Assembly (NCBI GenBank): GCA_018136815.1
Contig: CM030933.1
Coordinates: 7,641,675-7,705,674 of the forward strand
Origin: Isochrysis galbana
Lineage: Eukaryota > Haptophyta > Isochrysidales > Isochrysidaceae
Length of the DNA: 64,000 bases
Reading direction: 5' to 3'
Shown here: positions 39,682-50,630 of the stretch, piece after piece
How the letters are laid out: the number at the start of each line of letters is the position of its first letter
Position numbering within the stretch: the first letter of the stretch is position 1
Notes under the pieces: generated by a model
Database searches by the model: none
Told to the model about the DNA's origin: nothing
The model's input: the letters and a program-made list of their open reading frames with translations, nothing else
Program-made: the position numbers and the translations under genes

Positions 39682-42624
39682 TCAAACCGAGAAGTTGTGT
39701 TCAACCGGAATCTTGAGTGCATGGCAGGCCGCCACCCACTGCTTGAGGTGATCGGATGACGCACGCAAAAACACTGCTCGGCCGTCGCCAAGAGCCCACG
39801 AAAAGGTCGTGGCCACGTCCTCTGGAGGATCGCCCAATTTGGGTCGGTGGATGCGAAGAGAGGCGCGCAAGACAGATGCCACCAACGATGGCTTTGCAAG
39901 GACGGGCTCGTGCGAGAAATACAGTAGGGATTCGTCGTGAAGCACGAACCAACGGATCTTCCACCGGGAGAGCGAGCTTCGGCCACGCTTTTGGAGGAGC
40001 CCGGCTCGACGGGCGCCAAAAAGTCCGCGCAGCTCAGAGCCTGAAGGCAAAGGAGCTGCTGTGCCGTCCACGTGCCTAGCAACTAGATCAGAGCCCAATC
40101 CTGTGAACAACTCAACTTGTTTCCCACGGCCAACTTCGGGCTCCGCCGAACTCGAGTCCGCTAAGCTCGTTGATGTAGGGCCCTCAAGCGGCTGGGCCAC
40201 GCCCTCTGCCGATTCGTCCTCGCTCTCGCTGAATGCACCATCGCAGGCGGTGGCGTCATCTTGACCCCTTGTTGCGTGAGCCTCGCCTTGGATCCCAACT
40301 GTGAGTTCACGTGCAGTGAAATTGGCAGGTTCGCCGTGTAACACAAAACCCGTTTCCTTCTTCATGGGCAATTCTGTGGTGGCATCCGCCGGGAACGTTG
40401 CCTCTTCATCGTGTTTTGAAGACAGTGCACTAGCGACCGTTGATCTTTGGGGAGGTGACTTTGAGCGTGGAGCTGAAGTTCCTGAGTCGGTACATGTCTC
40501 CGTAGACGTTGCCATGTCGCCAAAGTCGGCCACATCGGCCACAATCCGCACATCTTCTCCACCTGTGTTTCCACAAGCGTTGTTGATTGCGCATGCCCAC
40601 TCGGCGGCCTTTGCGATCCCGCCACTCGAGTACAGTTCATACACACGCGCACCGGCTCTACTCGCGTGTGGAGCATGCAAAGTAAAGTACCCTGCCCTTT
40701 TAGCTTGCGGGGGTGGGACTGAAGCGATTGCGCTGGCGAGGTGGATGGAGCCTACAAGATGTGGCAACTCGGACGATTTCGCAGGAAGCACATACAACGT
40801 TCCGCGTTGTAGTGCCACTAACGCGGCTGACCAACGTCCCGTTACGCTGCACCTTGTCTCCATGACACCTACAGCATGCGCCCCCACGGAGAGCTCGAGA
40901 GGCGGGGCGGGGCTCAAGTCACTCGACGAATCAGTCATCGACCTCAGCGGAGTCTTCAACAAATCGTCAGCGTTGGGCACCGGGGAGCTCATAGCCAGCG
41001 AATTTTGGTTCTTCGATGTGCTGCCAGGGGTGAGAATCGCACCCGTTGCCGTGTCTTTACGATTTGCCTCGCGAGACGGGGTGCGAGGTAGCGCAGAGGT
41101 CGCAGATTCTCGTACATGAGCGGCTGAGTCGGCTTTAGATGGGGTGGTCTTCATTGGTGTGGAGACAGGAGTGCTGCGCCTTGCCGCAGGGGTTGTGCAT
41201 CTGGCTTCCGAAAGTATGTTCGCCTTAGCCCATGGAACGAGCATCTGACAAAGAACGAAAAGGCAAACTTCCTCCGAGAACCAGTACGAAGCATGCGCGA
41301 CTGGCGAGTTGAGAGCGGCACCCACCGCAGTCCACGCGGCCTTTGGCGTCATGTGATGATCAATCATAGCCCGCGTTGCCTCCATCTCTCGTACCACCGC
41401 AAGGAGTTCAGCGAGAGAAGCGCCGGAAGGCAGCGCCTTTGCAGCTGACTGGAGCACGTGCGGAGGGGGAGGGGAACGTTGCGCTTCAACGAGAGACTTG
41501 TGGGTCACAGCTGACCGGATGGCGACACGCACGGGCCCACGGTGCCTTGCAAGGTTATCCTGCTCCACACCCGAGGGATGATTCTCTTGAACTGTCGCTC
41601 CACTCCCCCTGAACGACAGCGCGTCAGGATTAACAGCAATGAAGGGTCGATAAAGGTGTGCGATGGGGTCGGAGGCATTGACGATGTTGAAGAACGCGTC
41701 GCAAGGCAAAGGTGTTGATGGTGACGCGGCCGCCTCCTCTGCAGACGTAACCGCCCTCACCTGCTTGCGTGCAATGAGAAAGAGGGGCGCAGGCGACCCG
41801 CAGACATAGACATTTGCGATTGGAAACGGCAGTGGTGGGTACGTAACGCCATGCCATGTGGTCCCAGCATGCGTTATCATGTCCAGGACAATGAGTGAGC
41901 CCAACGAGTGGCCGAGTAGGTGGACGGACCCGTTCCAACCTGGCCTCTCAAGCAAGAAGCTCTCCCAACGCTTCCTCATCTTCTCACCCACGGTATTAAC
42001 AATGAGCTGTGCATGCGGCACGGACGTGTAGTATAAGACGTCCATCACATTATCTCTGGTGAAAGACCGAAGATTCGACACTCCAGCTGGAGAGCACGCA
42101 GCCAGGAGCGCGTCTGTTGTAGGCGCCTCATCAGTTAATAGGTCACCCGTGATAGGAGCACGCAACGCCGAGTGCCATTCCACAGATGCTACCGTCAGAG
42201 ACAGAGACGCTTCGCCCAGACGATTGGCCGCGACGCTAGCAAGCATCTGTCGGAATTCGTGGTTGCCACCAACCGCCCCCTCCGATCCGTCCCACGAGAC
42301 TATCTTGTCGTCGTGGAAGTCCTGGTGCTCGCCGATGCCATGAACGAGGAAGAGCAGGTGTTGCGTAGGACTAGCTCCAGCGGACTCGTGATCGTCGCTC
42401 GGCCGAGGCGCGCGACTAGACGAGCCAGAGGCGGCGAGGGACGTAGTGAGTGGTCCGAGAACCGCCTCTCTCAGCCCATGTGTGCTGAGGACGGTGGCGT
42501 CAGCAGTGCTGAAGAGGGCGTCCACGAGCGGCGCAGCCATTGGTTGCGTTCCACCACCCGGCCGCTGCACTGGAGGCCGGCCGAACAGGTCGTCGACCAT
42601 CCTATTCACGTCCGGTTCGACCAT
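39682..42624 (-). CDS. DDHD-type phospholipase with two PH-like domains
   Basis: 980 residues, no intron. Likely an intracellular phospholipase A1-type hydrolase recruited to membranes. The N-terminal half has LLFLVHGIGEH (oxyanion region, ~92-100), a family-typical VASVEWHSAL, NVMDVLYYTS, the nucleophile motif HLLGHSLGS (Ser ~240), then GSPAPLF and FFNIVNASDPIAHLYRP, the metal-site region that names the DDHD domain. APLNSPVAH-type sequence with ASYWFSEEV fits the end of that domain. A disordered Ser/Thr stretch leads to a PH-like domain (~580-690, GVMETRCSVTGRWSAALVAL), an acidic linker and a clear C-terminal PH domain (AGLLQKRGRSSLSRWKIRWF...LKQWVAACHAL). TTG at 42,645 is not used because ATG 42,624 follows directly. 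Confidence 0.83.
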   Translation of the reverse strand: MVEPDVNRMVDDLFGRPPVQRPGGGTQPMAAPLVDALFSTADATVLSTHGLREAVLGPLTTSLAASGSSSRAPRPSDDHESAGASPTQHLLFLVHGIGEHQDFHDDKIVSWDGSEGAVGGNHEFRQMLASVAANRLGEASLSLTVASVEWHSALRAPITGDLLTDEAPTTDALLAACSPAGVSNLRSFTRDNVMDVLYYTSVPHAQLIVNTVGEKMRKRWESFLLERPGWNGSVHLLGHSLGSLIVLDMITHAGTTWHGVTYPPLPFPIANVYVCGSPAPLFLIARKQVRAVTSAEEAAASPSTPLPCDAFFNIVNASDPIAHLYRPFIAVNPDALSFRGSGATVQENHPSGVEQDNLARHRGPVRVAIRSAVTHKSLVEAQRSPPPPHVLQSAAKALPSGASLAELLAVVREMEATRAMIDHHMTPKAAWTAVGAALNSPVAHASYWFSEEVCLFVLCQMLVPWAKANILSEARCTTPAARRSTPVSTPMKTTPSKADSAAHVRESATSALPRTPSREANRKDTATGAILTPGSTSKNQNSLAMSSPVPNADDLLKTPLRSMTDSSSDLSPAPPLELSVGAHAVGVMETRCSVTGRWSAALVALQRGTLYVLPAKSSELPHLVGSIHLASAIASVPPPQAKRAGYFTLHAPHASRAGARVYELYSSGGIAKAAEWACAINNACGNTGGEDVRIVADVADFGDMATSTETCTDSGTSAPRSKSPPQRSTVASALSSKHDEEATFPADATTELPMKKETGFVLHGEPANFTARELTVGIQGEAHATRGQDDATACDGAFSESEDESAEGVAQPLEGPTSTSLADSSSAEPEVGRGKQVELFTGLGSDLVARHVDGTAAPLPSGSELRGLFGARRAGLLQKRGRSSLSRWKIRWFVLHDESLLYFSHEPVLAKPSLVASVLRASLRIHRPKLGDPPEDVATTFSWALGDGRAVFLRASSDHLKQWVAACHALKIPVEHNFSV

Positions 42625-42719
42625 CACGTCTTGAGAAGAAAGCAAGGCAAGGGGAAGGGAGGCAGGAAGGAATGCAAAGAAGGGAGAGGGAGACGGGCGG
42701 CCAAGCGAGCGGGAGGCAA

Positions 42720-43507
42720 GGGCGGGCAGGACGGCCGTGAAAATTTTCTCTACTTTACCAATAGAATTTCAAATTCGCGTTCTGTATCCCCCCGCTCTGC
42801 AGGCTCCGTCACGCTCCGCTGCTCGGCAGCCGGCAGGTCGATATCAAGCCAAAACCAAAATCAAAATCACATTCGCCGCCATCTCAACTGTGCCTGCTAC
42901 GGCGTCCATACTCATGGCTACTGCATCCGATAGGGGCTGTAGGATGGGACCATTGCTGGCCTATTTCCCATTGAGCGTAGGAGACGACCACACTCCCCCC
43001 CGGGTCGGATCAGCTGCTGGCACGCTTGCACCAGCCGATGGCCATGGGAGCTGGGGTGCTGGGGAAGGGCACGGCCACGCCCACGAAGCGGGCACACCCA
43101 CGAAGCTCAAGCCTCTACTCTACTACTACCACACTACCTGTACTGTACAGTAGAGTAGACACTACCGCTAGACTCTACCACCGCACCACCACTATAGTAC
43201 AGTGCTCTACTCTAGAGTAGATTAGAGACGCAAAGTACTCTAGTAACTACGTCACTCCCGCTACTGATACATAGTACTTTAGTTGACATCACCCGCAGGC
43301 GAGCGGCGGGCCTCCGATTCTTTTTTTTTCTTTCGGGCGGTCGGCGGCGGTCGGGGGAAGGTGTGTGGGGCGCCGGCGGCAGGAAATGAGAAGGGCTTCT
43401 TCCCCCGGCGGTCCCTTCCGCCTCTCATCACAAGCGGGGAGCAGGGACGAGGGAAGCAGCAGCCCCTTTGATTCTGCTGCCTCGCATCCGCTGGGCTAGC
43501 GTCGCCG
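42720..43507. other. intergenic
   Basis: Contains a palindrome-rich stretch at 43,100-43,280 built of TACTGTACAGTA, TCTACTCTAGAGTAGA and related TAGAGTAC words, probably the remains of an inverted repeat. No gene. Confidence 0.45.
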
Positions 43508-44128
43508 ATGCCTGCGGGCATCAAGCTATTCGGCGCTGGCAAGTCCAAGCCAGCTGAGAAGGAGAAGGCGGAAGAGCGCCCGACAGACGAGGAGGAGACT
43601 AAGCCAGCCGAGAAAGAGTTCGCTGAGGAAGCGAAACCTGTACCCCTCGAACGGCAAAGGTCATTGGCATCGCTCATTTTTGCTCGTCCTCTCCCGAGGG
43701 GCCACAACGCGCTCGCCCTCTTCGCCGATGCGCTTGAGCAGAAGTACGTCCGTCACGAACCACTCTGCAAGGGCACAGACTCGGTCACTGCGTGGCAGGA
43801 CTATTGCGCGAATGGACAGGCGTTGTCGCAGTTGAAAAGATGCTCACCGGATGCCTTGCTCACCTGGACAGCGCAAATCGTAGAGCTCATCGAGACCGAC
43901 AATTCCAACGGCAGCTGGCTCCAGGCGCTTCGACAAGAGTGGGGGGTGCAGGTGCCTCTTGCTTTGCAGACACACGCGAAGAGAGTCGCCATGCAGCAAG
44001 ATCTCGTCGCCGCTTCCACTACGAGCAGGGAGGGTTCCAAAAATGCGGGGGCCTTGTGGCGTGCTCGACAAGCCGCTCAAAAGCGTGGCAATCTATCGAC
44101 CAACCCATCCTCTGCTACTGTTGCTTGA
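43508..44128 (+). CDS. unrecognised 206-residue protein
   Basis: Starts at the ATG of MPAGIKLFGAG. Residues 12-65 are highly charged (AEKEKAEERPTDEEETKPAEKE), followed by an apparently folded helical region (LASLIFARPLPRGHNALALFADAL, DALLTWTAQIVELIETDNS, GSWLQALRQEWGVQVPLAL) and a Ser/Ala-rich tail. No signal peptide, membrane segment or known domain. The next ~350 bp contain no obvious further exon. It may be a lineage-specific cytosolic protein. Confidence 0.5.
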   Translation: MPAGIKLFGAGKSKPAEKEKAEERPTDEEETKPAEKEFAEEAKPVPLERQRSLASLIFARPLPRGHNALALFADALEQKYVRHEPLCKGTDSVTAWQDYCANGQALSQLKRCSPDALLTWTAQIVELIETDNSNGSWLQALRQEWGVQVPLALQTHAKRVAMQQDLVAASTTSREGSKNAGALWRARQAAQKRGNLSTNPSSATVA

Positions 44129-44479
44129 CCGTGATGTCAATAGACACATTTGGCGACTGGCATCTTAGTGGACATATCCCTGCGGCTGTTGTACTTCTTG
44201 AGCCGGATTTTGGTGGCATGATCCGCGTGGTGAGGCGATGTTGAAGCTGGCACGTAGCGCATGATTGAATGTGCGCTGTGGCGTGCTGTGGACTATGGCC
44301 TTGGTAAGCGCTGGCGTGGGGCACTGATACCTTCGGCAGCATACCTCCGAAATTGGGGTAGATCATGGGCTTGTGGGGCATCCGATCGGGGCGTGGGGTT
44401 TGCACATGCATATGCGGCGCGCATAGGCGCGCCAAATCGCTGAAGCTATTTGTTTTTGACTGTTCATAACTATAATAAT

Positions 44480-44680
44480 ATAACTATAATCGTAAACTCC
44501 CGACAAGTTACAATGGGGGAAAACCACCAAGTGCACAGTGTGAGAAAAAGTCCCGCTGGGGGACAATAAGAAAAAACTGGGCTCAAGCGGACAAGTCCCC
44601 GTCACCCGGGGAGACAGCCGCGAGAGGCGAGGCGGGAGAGGAGAATTCTCTCGGGGGAGGATTAGAGAGGGTGAGGGCCC
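44480..44680 (-). mobile_element. dispersed repeat fragment, inverted
   Basis: CGACAAGTTACAATGGGGGA AAACC then GTCCCCGTCACCCGGGGAGA, similar to 23,270-23,300 and to 45,390-45,410 (GTCCCCGGCACCCGGGGAGA). Confidence 0.5.
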
Positions 44681-44839
44681 GGCGAAACAACTGAAATGCA
44701 GCGACCGGGAAACATAAGTTCTCTGTCGTTCACCGACAAGTGATTTGACAACTCTACGATAGATCGATTTATTTATCATAAACATATCATTAAATTATGT
44801 TACGAATGGTGCCCCCAGCGCCCTTTCAAACATGCCACA

Positions 44840-45545
44840 CACACTAGAAATCAGGCTCTAGACGCGCACATATGGACTGCCTGCGCGTCGCCATGCGGCG
44901 CACAGACAGTCCATACACATATCTTACGAATACACACGCGCACTGCCCCCCCAATTCGACCCCTTCGAGCCCTGTAGCCGATCTGCTGACCGGCCGCGCC
45001 TGCCGAGAGAGACGCCAACTCTGACTTTTCAGCCAGGGAAGCTTGCTGCGAGGCGGGTGTGGGCTGGGGCGGGGTCAGGTGCTGGGTATGGCACACCCAG
45101 GCCAAGGCCAAGGCCGGGCGGGGGGCTCGCGCTGCGCGCGCGCTGCTCGCACCTGGCTTCTGGCGCTCGTCTGCGCGCTGCGAAGGGGGGGGAGTGCGAG
45201 AACGACCTGGAGGTGAGCGCGGCGAGCGTGAAGGGGCACATCGCGGCAGGCAGCGTGGGGGGGCTTACCACTGGTGTTGGCCGCGCGAGTACACCCCTGT
45301 GGCAAGCTGGGCTGCCAGAGAGGAGTGGGGGAAGGGGGGGGGAGGGGAGCGGCGCGCGGCGGGCCTCCGCGGCCGCTGCAGCGGCTAAGTCCCCGGCACC
45401 CGGGGAGATAGCCGCTGGAGCGAGCCCTTATTGTCACCTTTCGGCACCAGAACCTCACACTGTGAGGCGAACCGACCTACGTCGGGCGACTCACCAGGGA
45501 TTAGCACATTAGCACCGGGGGGGGGGGGGGGGGAGGAACTCTCGT
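44840..45545. repeat. GC-rich repeat-derived region
   Basis: Overlapping Arg/Gly/Ala-rich open frames on both strands with no domain. ATATGGACTGCCTGCG and an inverted CGCACAGACAGTCCATAC at 44,871-44,922 form a short hairpin. 45,455-45,525 (GAGGCGAACCGACCTACGTC GGGCGACTC) is a copy of the dispersed repeat core at 23,298-23,330. Confidence 0.5.
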
Positions 45546-45682
45546 CAAAAAAAAACCTTTTACAACCCGCCAGAGTTCTCCTACGAGCCCAGTGGGCATA
45601 GACACAAACCTGCTTTTACCAATGTTTCACCTCGCCGTTTGACGTCAAACTCGGAGTGAAACTCGAGTGACACGCTCTCAAA

Positions 45683-45885
45683 ACCCCCCGAATATTCTCG
45701 CCTCACACGTGGCCCTGGATCGTTTTCTCGCAGCCACGCCCCCTTCCCTTCCTCACCCTCATTCCCCGCCTTGCGGCAACTCCCCTCGTGCTCTACTTAG
45801 GGGCTCGGGTCGTGTAGGGGGTCCGAGCAGGGCGGACTGCACCTATCCTCAGCGGCGTGTTCTCAACTCCCTCCTGTGCTGCTGA
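45683..45885 (-). mobile_element. LINE 3' tail, inverted, diverged
   Basis: On the minus strand: ACGTGTGAGGCGAGAATATT at the very end, preceded by CGCAAGGCGGGGAATGAGGG. The GAGAATATT box matches the other 3' tails, but the following T-run is lost. A diverged or truncated copy. Confidence 0.5.
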
Positions 45886-46560
45886 GCGACCTGTTTATTA
45901 TAGGGTTGTCGCAGGGTGTCGTTGCTACTGGGTGTTACGGTGTTTATCTTGTATAACCTCTAATGTCCGGGCTAACTAACATCTAGATGCGCTATATGAG
46001 AGCGGAGTTTCACTCGGCTTTCTATGCGAGCCTTTCAGTGAGACCAAGTGCTTTCGCCACTAGGCTAAAGTTTAGGCTCAATTGCAGCCTACCTTTCTCA
46101 TTCTCGACGAATACGGGGGCGCTGAGTTCTAGCGGTTTCTAAGTTTGGGTTTCCCCATTTGGGGGCGGCCAGCGTTTGTAGCCAGTATCGTGGAACACTA
46201 TATATCATGAAGTTCGCAACTGTCGCTCTACCAAATACCAAATATCGTCATATAGCTGGTGGCCGGTGCTATTTTGACGACCCTGCCAAGCCAAAGCCAA
46301 ACTACAAGCGACTACCAAACTACAAACTACGCTCGCTCGCCCATCAGGCGAGGGTTGCCAACGACATGCATAGTTGCCAACGTGGGGCCTTGGTGATGCT
46401 TCATTCAACGACGACACCCTTTCCTTTAGATTTTTCAGACACACGCCAGGGCCTTCCGTCTTCCGTGCAATGCAGGTGCGCGCGCCCGATATAGTGGTGC
46501 GTGCGCCGTGTCCGCGTGGTGCGTCTTCATCGGCTTTAACCTCCCTCTCCTCCACAGAAT
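45886..46560. other. intergenic, nothing recognised
   Basis: No domain or repeat unit identified. Open frames in both directions between 46,159 and 46,564 overlap and look unspecific. Confidence 0.35.
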
Positions 46561-46945
46561 GCATCTGCTATCCAAATCAAAGACGAGTCGACAAAAAGGC
46601 TCGCCTAAGGCCCAACAATTTCCTCGACCCGGGCCTATGCGTCACGCAAATCTCCGCACACCGCCCGACAACTCAAACCCACAGACGCCAACAACACAGC
46701 AAGCCGTGTAATAGCCGATAGCCCGAAGGCGCAAGAGGGAGAAGAGGACTAGACCTCCGGGGATCTGTACAAGCCGCCCACGACCGGAAACCCCATGCAC
46801 CGAGCCCCTAACTAAGTAGAGCACGAGGGGATAAGCCGCAAGGCAGGTGGGAGGAGTGGTAAGGGAAGCGGGCGTGCGGCTACGAGGTAAATGTGCAGGG
46901 CCGCGCGCGGAGCGAGTGGCGAGAATATTAAGAAGTTTTTTTCTC
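46561..46945 (+). mobile_element. LINE fragment with 3' tail
   Basis: ACAGACGCCAACAACACAGC at 46,680 resembles the ORF1 region at 10,853-10,872. The segment finishes with GTGGCGAGAATATTAAGAAG followed by TTTTTTT, the conserved LINE 3' end. As at 30 kb, 5'-type and 3'-type sequences are joined with the middle missing. Confidence 0.55.
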
Positions 46946-47115
46946 TAAAATGAGTACCTCTCTATTGCTAATGCGTTTGAGGTTTGGACCTGCGTGACCA
47001 TCTCTTTTATTGAACTACAACTGAAGAGACATTAGCCGAAGCTCGAGCTGCCACCAACAAGGAACGCGCAAGGAACGCAACAACCATGGACTAGTATAGT
47101 AGCGAGCATCCAATA

Positions 47116-48938
47116 CTACGAGTCAGGTATTCCCAGACGACGAGTGACCGCGATATGCAATTGGTCCAACAGGTCATCGTCCTTGCCTCTTTCGATTCGC
47201 ACGGTTTCGTCGGTCGCTCGACGGCTGCAATAGAGCGCTCTACATCCAAAGCAACAGCACCAAAAAGTGGCACATCCTTTCAAGCAACCGAGTAGCGGTC
47301 CGCTCTGCCGAGTGCAGCAGTTGCCATCGCGTTCATGGGCATCAAGCGCAAGGTCGCCGAGACCTCGGTCACGATCGCAGATGTCGAGACCATCAAAGCT
47401 CGAGGAAAAATCCTCCCAACTAATCCAAAAAGCTCCGTCGTTGCCGAATGCCGGGCGGATGAGCCTCTTGATTTTGGGGTGTGCTTGCCATTCCGAGTCA
47501 CCATCGGACCAGGCACCCTGCCATTCCATCTGCCCCCACGGGTTGCGCAGCTGTATCAAGCGAAGTGGCTGCCCATTGGCCCCCGTGAAGGATTTAGCGT
47601 CGAGGACTGAGTATGCGTGGCCCGCCACAAGGCCGCTCGCACGCTGTTCCTCTCCCGCATTGGCAATGCTAGCAGACATAAGAGCGCCACGACGCGAATA
47701 TGTGCGCACCAAATTGAACATATCGTCCGAATCATGGGCCTCGCGGCGAGGACGCACCCCGATTGCGCGGACTCCAGCGGAAGGCTCTTTGTGCACTAGG
47801 TCCATCCTGCACCAAGTGTTCTGCGAGGAGTGACGCTTCATTGTGAAGGCGCAGCCACCTGTTAAAGCCTCGAACGCCCACATTTCATGACCCCCATGCA
47901 AACCTTGGTACGAGCCACACCTGTGTGCATGCGGCAACAGGGGTACTCGTGCACGGTGGCGACTGGAGTTTGCTCATGTGGTGCAAGAGGGGTGAAGCGC
48001 CAATGTGCGCGATTTGATTTGGTCTTGAGTTCAACGCACCACTTTGCAAAGGCCTTCTCAACAAGGAGAACCCAGATTTCATGACCGTTCGGTTTGGCAA
48101 AAAGTGGACATCGCGAGGATTTGTCGATAGGAATGTAGTCGTCGATGACAACAGATTGCCACTTTCGCGTGCGTCCGTCGAACAGCCGGATGTAGTACTT
48201 GCCGCGCTCAGACAACCCTGCGCCATGGAATGCGTGCCGGAGAAGACTCGGGTGCTCTGCCAAACAGGCGAGCGCAGCCATAAGCCAGCAGTCGCCTACG
48301 CCTCCCTGCTGAATGTCTCGCGGCTCAATCTTGTCCTCGAAGAGTTTGGTCATCCGCTTGCGCGACCCCCGATTGTCCGGTCCTTGGGAGTCCTTACCTT
48401 CGTTGCGGTGAGCTAGCTCCAGAGCCTCTTCTGCACGCACCCACTCGGTGCACGCGGCAACTTCCTCGGGGCTCTTATTTTCCCAATTGCCGATGGATGA
48501 TGCTTCCGGCGGGAACTTTTTGTCCCGGAATAGATAAGCGCTTCGGCAGTAGATGCGGCAAGCACAGCAAAAGACGGCGCGCGTGCAGCGTAAACTGTAG
48601 GCGGCGCAGCAAGACAGCACATAGATTGCGAACGACTGCCACACCATGACCAGTGGACAGCACAGCACATTGAGCCACCAGGGAGCATTGCCACTGCAAA
48701 AGCCGATGAGAGTACTTCCAGGTGGCCTCGCGTCATTCCCACCAGTGGTCTGATGCAATGCCTCCTCACGCTGTGCCCTCTCGCCGGCGTTTCCATTGGC
48801 TTTCGCTGCGCGTGGCTGGACCGCCTTCTCGGCGGCAGGATTCTGCTTGCGCACCAAGCTGGGCATGGGGGGAGGGACAAATGGGATTGGCTCCGAGTCG
48901 CCAGGCATCACAGAGAGCGGCGGCAGCTTGGCGGGCAT
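47116..48938 (-). CDS. calpain-type cysteine protease, membrane-associated
   Basis: 566 residues from two exons (48,938-48,043 and 47,920-47,116) joined by a 122-nt GT-AG intron; the join restores the family sequence AFAKCGSYQGL. An N-terminal proline/charged region is followed at ~87-126 by a hydrophobic Cys-rich stretch (WWLNVLCCPLVMVWQSFAIY, then LSCCAAYSLRC), probably a membrane hairpin with acylation sites. The protease domain has the full triad: Cys217 in GGVGDCWLMAAL, His400 in GLVAGHAYSV and Asn425 in LRNPWGQMEW, plus FEALTGG. The end carries another Cys cluster (CATFWCCCFGCRALYC). There are no EF-hands or C2-like domain, so this is an atypical calpain. The non-ATG frame start at 48,965 is not used. 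Confidence 0.9.
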
Positions 48939-48965
48939 TGCGCTCGCTCTGCAGAGTGTTGACAC

Positions 48966-49440
48966 CCACAGGGAGAGGAGAGAGGAGGCTGGGGAGCGTA
49001 GAAGGGTGAGGGGCGAGGCGGGACGAGGCGAGGCGGGACGAAGTGTGGGTAGATGGGTGGGTTAGCTTGTGGCTCGATCGGTCGGTCGGTCGGTCCGCGG
49101 GCTTCAAGAGAGAAGAGAGGAAGGGGGAGAAGGAGATCGGTCGGTTGCGGCGGCCAGTAGGTTCCACTGCTTGTGAGGAAAGCTGCCTGAATTTAGGCGA
49201 TCCCCCCCCACAGCGGTATCTCGGCGGGAGCCGGCGCCGCCTGGTTCTGCCGTTCTTGCGCCTTCGGCCGGCTCGCACTTGCCATGTACGACAGGGGCAT
49301 AGGGGCATGGGGTACGACCCAGGGGGCCTTGGGGAGGAGGCCTTTGGGGTACCGCATGCGAGGTACGGCATGGGTCATGGGTTACGGCTTAGGTGGCCTT
49401 GGGGCTTGGGCTTGGGGTACTCGACTCTTCACATTCCATG
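48966..49440. other. upstream flank of calpain gene
   Basis: Contains GAGGCGGGACGA repeats (49,010-49,040), a TCGGTCGG run (49,076-49,096) and repeated GGGGTA/CATGGG motifs. Promoter and 5' UTR of the calpain are expected here; no core promoter element can be assigned. Confidence 0.4.
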
Positions 49441-50390
49441 ATTTATACTTGACACCTCCACAACCTACTTTTATAAGTGGGGGTCAATGGGGGCCTCGCG
49501 CCCCCCTCTCTCCATCGCGGACACCCCCCGGGGTGGGCCCGTACAATCAACCCCAGCCCCTGCCCTTTGGCAGGGGCTGGGCAATCAACACTCTGGCCCA
49601 GACCCCTAGTGGGCGCGGGCCGAGACTCGCACTCCCACGCCCAGCATGGGCCTGCCCTCGAGCTGACTCCCCCCCCTCCCCTGGTCGCCAGGCATACAGA
49701 GGCCACTGGGAGGCTCCAATGGCCAGCGTGGCAAGCGTGGGAGAGGCAGGGGGGGCCAGGGGCTGAGCCCCAGCCTCCACTGCCCCCTGAGCTGCCCTTG
49801 CTGGCCCTCTGGGAGCCCCCAAAGGCCCTCTGAGAGCAGGCCGTGGCGCGCCGCATGGCGACGCGCCGCAGGGAGAGGGGCGGAGGAGAATGGAGAGAGG
49901 GAGAGGGGGGAATTTGCGCCCCCCCGATGGAGTGCGGTAAGAAACGGGCCCCGTTTGCGTTAGCAAACGGGCGAAGGGGGGCGGCTGGCGACAGGAGGGG
50001 CGAGAAGAAGGGAGTGGCTCAAGACGTCCCTGTGGCAGGTATCGGGGGGCGCAGTCATTTATTTCTTCGAGGACTGCTCGCGGCGCGAGCTGTAAGGGCC
50101 GTTCTGCTTCACGACGAGAGGTCCCTCCCCCCCCCCCCGGTGTTTTTCCCCGGAGAGTCGGCCGGCGTCGACCGGTCCGCCTCAATGGGTTTTCCCTCAT
50201 TGTAACTTGTGGGGAGTTATAATGGGAGCCGGGGGTTTGCGAGGGGGGAGATTTGAAGGGATGCATATGTGTATGTGTCTGTGCCATCACTTCAAGGCGC
50301 GCGGGCAAGTGCGCTGAGGGGTGTCGTGATAGTACCGGGCTAGTGGGAGTAGTGGTACTAACGCTCAGTTGTTTTTTTATTACTTGACAC
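49441..50390 (+). mobile_element. dispersed GC-rich retroelement leader, long copy
   Basis: About 950 bp. Order: TTGACACCTCCACAACC, ACTTTTATAAGTGGGGGTCA, the CCCCTGCCCTTTGGCAGGGG hairpin (49,558-49,577), CTCCACTGCCCCCTGAGCTG, GGCGCGCCGCATGGCGACGC, CCGTTTGCGTTAGCAAACGG, CGGCGCGAGCTGTAAGGGCC, CAATGGGTTTTCCCTCATTG, GTACCGGGCTAGTGGGAGTA and AACGCTCAGTTG. It is the inverted counterpart of 18,574-19,400 plus 23,086-23,350 together, which shows those belong to one unit. Confidence 0.75.
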
Positions 50391-50464
50391 CTCCACGCCA
50401 CCCCCTTATTTCCCCTTTGAAACCCTTCTATCTAATAGCTAATACAAATAGCGTGGAGGCACAC

Positions 50465-50622
50465 CATAATAGGGCGGTCAAACAGTTTTTTTGTTAGGGG
50501 TGAATAAAAATGCCCACCTCAGATCTCATATCTCAGAACTACTCAGAGTTGAGAGTTGAGGAAATTTGTGAGGATTTTTTCCAGTCGAAAGTTCCCACAA
50601 TACACCCAACTAGCAACTAGCA
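50465..50622 (+). repeat. target repeat of the chromodomain hAT, left part
   Basis: AGGGCGGTCAAACAG, a T-run with GTTAGGGGTGAA, AAAGTTCCCACAATACACCC and AACTAGC. The unit continues at 53,820 after the element. It matches the uninterrupted copy at 26,136-26,560 on the opposite strand. Confidence 0.85.
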
Positions 50623-50630
50623 ACTATAGC

